Source: CAZKXU01 sp964556665 (GTDB taxonomy: Bacteria > Bdellovibrionota_C > UBA2361 > CAZKXU01). Taken from it: DNA of 35,396 nucleotides. The notes under the pieces are model-generated. The model had not been told where the DNA came from. It made no database searches and saw nothing but the letters and a program-made list of their open reading frames with translations. The first letter of the stretch is position 1. Each line of letters opens with the position of its first letter. Position numbers and translations under genes: made by a program. The stretch lies in contig CAZKXU010000026.1 in assembly GCA_964556665.1 (NCBI GenBank), positions 1 through 35,396 on the forward strand, written 5' to 3'. Shown here in pieces: positions 1-5,615 of the stretch.

Positions 1-100
1 AATACTGGAGTATTGCGAGGATTTTCCGACTGAGAAGCGTGACAAGGTGGGGCAGCGATGTGATGCTAGACGTGAAAAAACTTATTTGGATGAGCACTAG
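1..100 (+). repeat. Right half of a long-palindrome element (truncated by window edge)
   Basis: Positions 1-100 match 28538-28637 with only about two base changes. It is therefore a second copy of the element found after murC, cut by the window edge. The terminal arm is at 70-97 and the copy ends in GCACTAG at 100. It lies about 55 bp upstream of the lptE-like start codon. Confidence 0.85.
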
Positions 101-155
101 GTTCCCATGGCACTCATATAGCGCTCAGTTGTCATTGATTTGATGGAGATTAATT

Positions 156-746
156 ATGCAATATATAAATAGTTTGACCCTCTCTCTTTTGCTTGGTTTA
201 TCAGGATGTGGATATTCATTACAGGGTAGTGGCAGTATCTTGCCTCCGGATATTAAAACCATTGGCATTCCGATGGTTGAGAATAGTTCAACCGAACCAG
301 GGCTTTCTACTTTAGTTACAGAAGCGCTGCGAGATCGATTTGAGAGATTCGGTGTGGTTAATGTCTCTGAAAATGAACAGAGCGCAGATGCAATTCTAGA
401 AGCACGTATCATAAAAATTGGTAGAAAAACCTCTACCGTTACAGCTAGTACGGATTCGGCATTACAGTATGATACCACACTTGAAGTGGCAGCCGAGTTG
501 CGCAGGATTGGTGGGGGAGTGCTATGGAGAGAGCCTCATATGTTAGTTACAAAATCGTACGGTACAACTAGTGATGTGGTAGTAACCTCCTCCGCGGATT
601 TTTCCTCTGGTAATATAGACTCAGCTGATCTGAACTCCCTTAATACACGTGAAGTTGCAAGAAGCCAGGAGCAGGAAGCCTTAAGCTCATTGGCTGAGAT
701 GCTAGCGGTTAAAATATATGATGAAGCAGTCTCGCCGGACTTTTAG
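156..746 (+). CDS. lptE: LptE-like LPS-assembly outer-membrane lipoprotein
   Basis: The product is 196 aa. It begins with a lipoprotein signal peptide whose lipobox LSGC puts the acylated cysteine at residue 18, directly followed by GYSLQGSG, the typical start of mature LptE (compare GYHL/GYSL in the family). The body 'LPPDIKTIGIPMVENSSTEPG...LVTEALRDRF' matches the family pattern of a short strand followed by a helix. LptE is known to plug the LptD beta-barrel and help insert lipopolysaccharide into the outer leaflet of the outer membrane. A GGAG sequence sits about 10 nt before the ATG at 156. A 9-bp inverted repeat (741-759) spans the stop codon. The gene stands alone here, with a repeat fragment on each side. 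Family assignment rests on the N-terminus and length, since LptE diverges strongly in sequence. Confidence 0.8.
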   Translation: MQYINSLTLSLLLGLSGCGYSLQGSGSILPPDIKTIGIPMVENSSTEPGLSTLVTEALRDRFERFGVVNVSENEQSADAILEARIIKIGRKTSTVTASTDSALQYDTTLEVAAELRRIGGGVLWREPHMLVTKSYGTTSDVVVTSSADFSSGNIDSADLNSLNTREVARSQEQEALSSLAEMLAVKIYDEAVSPDF

Positions 747-759
747 AGCAGCTCTAAAA
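741..759 (+). terminator. Small inverted repeat over the lptE stop codon
   Basis: TTTTAGAGC and GCTCTAAAA form a perfect inverted repeat around a single central A, including the TAG stop. A run of A follows on this strand, so transcripts of the minus strand would end in U. Convergent hydrolase transcripts could terminate here. It could equally be the outer end of the partial repeat at 820-847. Confidence 0.3.
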
Positions 760-819
760 ACACACTGAGACCGTGGGACGCGCCTGGGCAGTGACTCGCG
801 CTTTCGCGCTCCATAAGGT

Positions 820-847
820 ACGTGAAAAAACTTATTTGGCGAAGCAC
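820..847 (+). repeat. Solo terminal arm of the long-palindrome element
   Basis: This 28-bp stretch, ACGTGAAAAAAC through GGCGAAGCAC, is the exact reverse complement of the left arm of the element after murC (28455-28482). The flanking 760-819 has only weak resemblance to the element's interior. It directly abuts hairpin-cluster copy 1, which starts at 848. Confidence 0.7.
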
Positions 848-1052
848 TATAGCAAGTGACAGAATACCGTAGCGTTATTCTGTCACTTGCTAAAGCCTGG
901 CCATGCATGGCCAGGACGAGCCGTAGGCTCGGAGAACGGCTTGAAATGGGCGCTCGGGGACCCGTTTCAAGCCGTTCGAGGAGGCCTTTGGCCACGGATG
1001 GTCAAAGGCCGACAGACAAAATAACGGTACGTTATTTTGTCATTCACTATAG
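848..1052 (+). repeat. Six-hairpin cluster repeat, copy 1
   Basis: Six consecutive inverted repeats fill the element. H1: TAGCAAGTGACAGAATA (850-866) pairs with 876-892, 17 bp perfect. H2: the 20-bp palindrome CCTGGCCATGCATGGCCAGG (896-915). H3: CGAGCC/GGCTCG (917-931). H4: CGGCTTGAAA pairs across 937-974. H5: GGCCTTTGGCCA pairs across 983-1010 with one G-T. H6: GACAAAATAACG/CGTTATTTTGTC (1015-1041). The first and last hairpins resemble each other, so the element has imperfect terminal inverted repeats. CACTATAG occurs at both ends (845-852, 1045-1052). It sits between the convergent lptE and hydrolase genes. A non-autonomous mobile element or BIME-like array fits; no transposase is nearby. 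Confidence 0.9.
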
Positions 1053-1074
1053 ACTGACAATTCTCGTTATTGGC

Positions 1075-1923
1075 TTAATTACCACCAACAAAACTGAGAA
1101 TTTTAGTTACAAGTGAGTCCCAACTCGCCTGGCCCATTGAGCTTTGATCGATAATAAGATGTTTAATCCCGATACTTAATCCTTGAGCGTTTTCGATCTC
1201 AGAAATACTCCAATTTGTAAGTTTATTGGTATGCACCCAGTCTTTAAGACCATGGAATGATACAAATTCATCTTCTGGGCTTATAAAAATCTGTGTAGGA
1301 AATGAGCCTATTCTTTCTGATTGTGATAAATGCTCGATCCTGTCTACAGTACTGAAAAGAGCGCCATATGAATTAAGTGATGGAAAGCGAAAGCGCAGGT
1401 ATCTACTAGGCATAAAACTTGGTAAGCCAAGATTGAAAGTGCCTAAAGGAGTAAGCAACCTGAGCGGATAATGCATTGTTCGCAAACTTAGAGCAGGTGC
1501 AAGAAAAATCATCTTGTCAAAGGCGGCAGCATGCTCATTTTCTAGAAAATAAGTTGTTACAGCTGAGCCTGTAGAAAAGCTTAGATTATAGATAGGAAGA
1601 TCTTTAAAAGTAGAGCGCATATAGGAATATGCCTCTTTTAGATTGTTAAACCAGGCTTCAGGTGTAGCGTTGTGCTTCAATGCGGGATCTTTTTCATGTC
1701 CACTTAAAGTCAGGTTCAGAACCGTAATATTATTGCTGGTAAGTACAGAGATTAACGGCAACATCACCTCTGGGGAGTTGTTTAATCCATGGATAACTAT
1801 GGCTACGGCACGTGCAGGATTTGCGGATGGATAAATCGTGTATTCAGTGCTTGCTGAGAAGGCTGACGCCGGGAGTATTGATAGGCATGCGATCAATATC
1901 TTATATGTTAATCTTAGTGACAT
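1075..1923 (-). CDS. Exported alpha/beta-hydrolase (lipase/esterase-like)
   Basis: The product is 282 aa with an N-terminal signal peptide ending near ALPASAFSA (residues 1-24). The fold is suggested by the oxyanion 'HG' motif (H45-G46 in VIHGLNN), a nucleophile elbow NLSFSTGS with the likely catalytic serine at residue 117, an acid in 'ISPEDEFV', and a late histidine in 'GIKHLII'. The elbow reads S-x-S-x-G rather than the usual G-x-S-x-G. The substrate cannot be inferred. The start overlaps the end of the upstream phosphopantetheinyl transferase gene by 23 nt, so the two are probably co-transcribed. No clear Shine-Dalgarno precedes the ATG at 1923, consistent with translational coupling. Its 3' end faces lptE across repeat copy 1. 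Confidence 0.75.
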   Translation of the reverse strand: MSLRLTYKILIACLSILPASAFSASTEYTIYPSANPARAVAIVIHGLNNSPEVMLPLISVLTSNNITVLNLTLSGHEKDPALKHNATPEAWFNNLKEAYSYMRSTFKDLPIYNLSFSTGSAVTTYFLENEHAAAFDKMIFLAPALSLRTMHYPLRLLTPLGTFNLGLPSFMPSRYLRFRFPSLNSYGALFSTVDRIEHLSQSERIGSFPTQIFISPEDEFVSFHGLKDWVHTNKLTNWSISEIENAQGLSIGIKHLIIDQSSMGQASWDSLVTKILSFVGGN

Positions 1924-2533
1924 AGGATATTGAGATAATATACTTATCAGTTATATGAGATACTACAGTGAATCTGCTGTCAGGTAGGGAGTCGGTCGCG
2001 CCGCATGCATGACACTCAAACAGGACTTCCTTCTCCTCAAATCTTAACTCGACCTCTTGATACCCTATAAACTTTCTGCATAGTGGATAGATCGCCTTGT
2101 ATATAGCCTCTTTTGCCGTAAATACCAGCAACGTTCGATCCTTTACCTTGTCGGCACACTCCTCTATCCAAGCACGTTCATTAGTCGTTGCAATGCGGCT
2201 ATGTGTATTTTCCCGTATGATTCTATTTCGTAACTCCAGGTCTACGCCCAAGGAGCAATAATCAGCAGATCGTGCTACTAATGCAAGCGCGGCTCCCTCA
2301 GTGTGTGAAATCGAGCCGCAGATACCCTCTGGCCATAATGGTTCACCGCCTTCACCGCGCCCGATAATAGGTGGGTTCATTAGCCCAGCTATAAGTAGGG
2401 CATTGCGTGCAGTATCACGTCCTAGTAGATGTTGCTCATTTCGAGAGCTAGCCGTGCCCTCCTGAAAATAGTAAAATATATTAGCGGGCAGTCTTGGAAT
2501 AATATGATTCTTTGTCATAGAATAGCGTGTCAT
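1901..2533 (-). CDS. 4'-phosphopantetheinyl transferase (Sfp/EntD superfamily)
   Basis: The product is 210 aa. It shows the family's three signatures in order: 'ICGSISHTEG' (the SxSH motif), 'SLGVDLELRN' (GVDxE, Mg-binding acid) and 'LLVFTAKEAIYKAIYP' (the F-[ST]-x-KEA-x-x-K motif). Enzymes of this family transfer the phosphopantetheine arm of coenzyme A to a serine of acyl or peptidyl carrier proteins. No polyketide or nonribosomal peptide genes are in the window, so the target could be the fatty-acid acyl carrier protein or a distant cluster. The first ATG (2533) is used here; a second ATG five codons later (2518) is equally possible, and neither has a good ribosome-binding site. The downstream hydrolase overlaps it by 23 nt. 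Confidence 0.85.
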   Translation of the reverse strand: MTRYSMTKNHIIPRLPANIFYYFQEGTASSRNEQHLLGRDTARNALLIAGLMNPPIIGRGEGGEPLWPEGICGSISHTEGAALALVARSADYCSLGVDLELRNRIIRENTHSRIATTNERAWIEECADKVKDRTLLVFTAKEAIYKAIYPLCRKFIGYQEVELRFEEKEVLFECHACGATDSLPDSRFTVVSHITDKYIISISYVTKINI

Positions 2534-2745
2534 TATAGTAATTGTACTGCCCGTATATTAGCAAATTTTGTAATTGCTCAAAATGTGAGGTAGTTCTCCT
2601 TATTTATAACGAAGCCGCCGACATAGGCTACAGTGATTGCTGTAAAGACCATGCAGTGCTTGATTTTAAATGTAGTGGAGTAGTCAATGTTAGCGACTTC
2701 TTTGTAAGTCTACGTCCTTACTTTTTGAGTACGCCTTAGATTGTT

Positions 2746-3522
2746 ATGTTAAAGATACCTATAAAAAGCCAATCTGATCTTAGATTAATGCGTGAGACCT
2801 GCAAGATTACGGCAGGCATATTAAAGAGCTTAGAGAGCTTTATAAAACCTGGAATTTCAACTGAGGACATTAACGCGCTTGTTCATGAGCAGACAATATC
2901 TGCTGGCGCCATTCCATCACCGCTCAACTATAAGGGGTTTCCAAAATCTACCTGCACTTCAATTAATGATGTCATCTGTCACGGAATTCCAAGCCCATAT
3001 GTTATATTGAAGGCAGGCGACATTATAAATGTAGATGTCACCTGTTATAAAAATGGCTTCCACGGAGATTCTAGTTGTATGTATCTCGTAGGGGGTGAGG
3101 CAGCCTGCACGCAAGCAGCAGTTGAATTGGTGCGTGTAACAAAAGATGCGCTTTATGCAGGAATTGGCGCTGTCCGTCCTGGTGGTAGGCTAGGGGATAT
3201 TGGTGCAGCAGTGCAGGATTGTATTAAGAAGAGTGGCCATAACTACGGAATCGTTCGTGATTATACAGGACATGGAGTTGGTAGGGAGTTCCATGAAGCT
3301 CCTCAGGTATTGCATATTGGAAAGCGTGGACTTGGGGAGATCATGAGGCCAGGCATGACATTTACAATAGAGCCTATGATAAATGCCGGTGATTATAAGA
3401 CAAGTCTTTCTACTGTTGATGGCTGGACCGTGCGCACTGTTGACGGTTCGTTGTCAGCTCAGTGGGAGCACACAGTAGCAGTTACGGAGAGTGGCTGTGA
3501 GATATTGACAGAGTTGAGTTGA
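2746..3522 (+). CDS. map: Methionine aminopeptidase, type I
   Basis: The product is 258 aa, the usual length of a bacterial type I enzyme. Conserved pieces occur in order: 'VICHGIPS' (substrate-side histidine), 'NVDVTCYKNGFHGDSS' (the two metal-binding aspartates), 'TGHGVGREFHEAP' (metal-ligand histidine and second histidine), 'FTIEPMI' (metal-ligand glutamate) and 'QWEHTVAVT' (final glutamate). It removes the initiator methionine from nascent proteins in the cytoplasm using a dinuclear metal site. The gene is alone, divergent from the phosphopantetheinyl transferase across a ~210-bp gap and followed by a REP-like hairpin. The ribosome-binding site before the ATG is weak. Confidence 0.95.
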   Translation: MLKIPIKSQSDLRLMRETCKITAGILKSLESFIKPGISTEDINALVHEQTISAGAIPSPLNYKGFPKSTCTSINDVICHGIPSPYVILKAGDIINVDVTCYKNGFHGDSSCMYLVGGEAACTQAAVELVRVTKDALYAGIGAVRPGGRLGDIGAAVQDCIKKSGHNYGIVRDYTGHGVGREFHEAPQVLHIGKRGLGEIMRPGMTFTIEPMINAGDYKTSLSTVDGWTVRTVDGSLSAQWEHTVAVTESGCEILTELS

Positions 3523-3564
3523 GTTTTTGTCATTACTCAAAAGGTGTGGACATAGCATAATCGC

Positions 3565-3640
3565 ACTGGGAGCGCTGGCTTCCAGCCCGCACATAAATAG
3601 CAGTTAATTCGTTTGCGGGCAGGATGACCGCGCTTCCAAC
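3565..3640 (+). repeat. REP-like palindrome between map and degP (diverged copy)
   Basis: The left arm starts ACTGGGAGCGCTGGCTTCCA and the right arm is GCGGGCAGGATGACCGCGCT, with TTCGTTTGC before the right arm. The same TTCGTTTGCGGGCA block occurs at 28704-28717. This is a diverged member of the GGGACCGCGGGC family. It fills the gap between convergent map and degP and reaches the degP stop codon. Confidence 0.75.
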
Positions 3641-5064
3641 TACTCCCTCAAGAACACGAATCTCTCCATGCCATTAGTTTCGACAACTAATCTCACCCCT
3701 TTTTTAAGATCCTGCTTCTGCAGTAACTCAAAAAACTGATTTGCATCAGATGGTTTCTTGCCTGCAATGTTGATAATTATATCTCGCATCTGGATTCCAG
3801 CACGTTCTGCTAGGCTGCCAGGCTCTACCTGAGTGACAACTAGACCTGCCTCTCGTTTGCTGCCAAGTTGACGTGCGATTTCAGGTGTAAGGTTCTGTAA
3901 GGTCAGCCCCATATCTGTTGCACTAGTGTTAAGCTCATCTTTTGGTGCTTCTGCTTTCTGCTCTCCGATGCTGAAACTTAATGACACTTCCTTGCCATCA
4001 CGAAATACCAATACATCTACCTTATCTTTAGGCTTAGTAGCTGCTACTAGGTTTCTAAGCTGGTTAATATCTTTGATCTTTGCTGCTCCATACTTAGTTA
4101 TGATATCGCCCTGTTTAATCCCACCACGATCCGCGGCGCTTCCCGGTTTAATATCTCCGACTAGGGCGCCGTCTGTTCCGCTGTATCCAAATGACTGTGC
4201 TAGATCGGCAGTCAAGTTCTGGATGATTACACCTAACTCTCCTCTGACTACTCGGCCATCTGTGATTAGGGCGTCCATCACGGATTTAGCCATATTGATC
4301 GGTATGGAGAATCCGATTCCCATATAACCGCCACTTCTTGTGAAGATAGCGGTGTTGATCCCAACAACCTGCCCATGCAGATTTACAAGCGGCCCACCGC
4401 TGTTCCCCGGATTGATTGCAGCGTCGGTCTGAATAAAATCCTGATACTCGCTCCCGCCTGATATGGAGCGGCTCTTAGCACTCACAATGCCTGAGGTTAT
4501 TGAATTGTCAAATCCAAATGGGTTACCAGCTGCAACTACCCATTCTCCAATCTTTAATGACTCTGAATCTCCTAGAGATGCTGGAGTAAGATCTTTTGCC
4601 TCGATCTTAATAACAGCGAGATCGGTTTTAGGATCTGTGCCGACGAGTTTAGCAACAAATTCTCTATTGTCCTGAAGGCGTACGTTGATCTTGTCCGCCT
4701 CAGCGACAACGTGATTGTTAGTCAAAATATGACCATTACTATCAACAATTACTCCAGTGCCAAGTCCTTGCTGAAAATTTCGTGGATTCATAGGCTGACC
4801 GAAGAAGCGCTCCATAAACTCATCACCGAAGAACTCCTTAAACGGATCTTGGCCGGAGGGGTTGCGCATGCGAGGCCTGTTTTGTGCAGGCTCCAGGCGT
4901 TTCTCAGAGCTAATATTGACAACTGATGGGCGAATTATCTTTGCAACATTTTCGAAAGCGCGTGAGAGACTTCCAGCAATCTCGATATCTTTAGTTACAT
5001 CATCAGCAGAGGCTATATTGGAGCCTAAAATAGTTAGGGATAATAAAAGCGACAAAAATCTCAT
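3640..5064 (-). CDS. degP: DegP/HtrA (Do-like) periplasmic serine endoprotease
   Basis: The product is 474 aa, typical for DegP/DegQ proteins. A signal peptide (residues 1-20, ending SNIASA) targets the periplasm. The trypsin-like domain has its triad at H118 (LTNNHVV), D148 (KTDLAVI) and S222 (GNSGGPL). Two PDZ domains follow, the first around 'LGVIIQNLTADLAQSFG' and the second ending in the C-terminal strand 'ERFVFLRE'. The family degrades or chaperones misfolded envelope proteins. I chose ATG at 5064 over an in-frame TTG at 5082 because GGAG lies 9 nt upstream of that ATG and the signal peptide then starts properly (MRFLSLLLS). Hairpin-cluster copy 2 ends about 38 nt upstream of the start, so the promoter lies within or beyond the repeat. 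Confidence 0.93.
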   Translation of the reverse strand: MRFLSLLLSLTILGSNIASADDVTKDIEIAGSLSRAFENVAKIIRPSVVNISSEKRLEPAQNRPRMRNPSGQDPFKEFFGDEFMERFFGQPMNPRNFQQGLGTGVIVDSNGHILTNNHVVAEADKINVRLQDNREFVAKLVGTDPKTDLAVIKIEAKDLTPASLGDSESLKIGEWVVAAGNPFGFDNSITSGIVSAKSRSISGGSEYQDFIQTDAAINPGNSGGPLVNLHGQVVGINTAIFTRSGGYMGIGFSIPINMAKSVMDALITDGRVVRGELGVIIQNLTADLAQSFGYSGTDGALVGDIKPGSAADRGGIKQGDIITKYGAAKIKDINQLRNLVAATKPKDKVDVLVFRDGKEVSLSFSIGEQKAEAPKDELNTSATDMGLTLQNLTPEIARQLGSKREAGLVVTQVEPGSLAERAGIQMRDIIINIAGKKPSDANQFFELLQKQDLKKGVRLVVETNGMERFVFLRE

Positions 5065-5101
5065 ACAATAGATCTCCAGCAAACAAATACGATACTGCGC
5101 T

Positions 5102-5306
5102 TATAGCAAGTGACAGAATACCGTAGCGTTATTCTGTCACTTGCTAAAGCCTGGCCATGCATGGCCAGGACGAGCCGTAGGCTCGGAGAGCGGCTTGAAA
5201 TGGGCGCTTGGGGACCCGTTTCAAGCCGTTCGAGGAGGCCTTTGGCCACGGATGGTCAAAGGCCGACAGACAAAATAACGGTACGTTATTTTGTCATTTA
5301 GCATAG
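5102..5306 (+). repeat. Six-hairpin cluster repeat, copy 2
   Basis: This copy is nearly identical to the one at 848-1052 and in the same orientation. The differences I see are A to G in the linker before H4, C to T in the H4 loop, and changes outside the last hairpin. All six stems are intact. Its left end lies about 38 nt upstream of the degP start codon, and the edge reads CTTATAG, i.e. CTATAAG towards degP. Confidence 0.9.
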
Positions 5307-5368
5307 ACGACATATTCTATCAAAATATTCAGATTCTCTGCAAGGTTTTGAATTTCTTAATAATTCTA

Positions 5369-5615
5369 GTTCCTGTCGGACAGAAACTGTTGAGAATGCT
5401 TGTAAAAAGAGCTGTATTGCAATCTGCTACTTGAATTTATTATCAATCGACTTTTTGGACAAGTAGCTGAAAATATTCGAACGAGTAAAAAATATTGAAT
5501 TATATGTGGCAGCGCATTACCTCCCTTAGCGACCGACAGGGATCCCCACAGTTTCTGGACGGGACTCCTTAGTGATATTTATGCAAAAAAGATAGTTCCC
5601 AGGCAGAAACTAATT
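5369..5615. ncRNA. Structured ~245-nt element, copy A (strand unknown)
   Basis: This stretch aligns over its full length with 15182-15425 although the two have diverged. Shared parts are: a first stem-loop (5369-5387, with CTGT/ACAG at its core), AACTGTTGAGAATGC, the AATATTCGAACG...AAAAAATATT hairpin (5472-5496), the identical CCCTTAGCGACCGACAGGG hairpin (5523-5541), ACAGTTTCT that can pair back with AGAAACTGT near the start, and AGAAACTAATT at the end. It ends against the stop codon of the PBP gene (5616-5618). No open reading frame explains the conservation. Structured RNA, a 3'-UTR element or a mobile-element end are the candidates. Confidence 0.45.

Noticed and set aside
856..1116. Open reading frames inside the three hairpin-cluster copies (also at 5110-5301 and 19543-19734)
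   Set aside because: They translate the palindromes, occur on both strands of each copy and have no protein-like features or ribosome-binding site. The DNA structure explains them.
2542..2739. 65-codon reading frame between the phosphopantetheinyl transferase and map
   Set aside because: Composition is not protein-like, there is no ribosome-binding site, and it fills a divergent promoter region.
5369..5615. Possible 6S RNA, tmRNA, RNase P RNA or SRP RNA in the structured element
   Set aside because: I looked for the hallmark sequences of each family and found none. Two copies in one window also argue against these usually single-copy genes.
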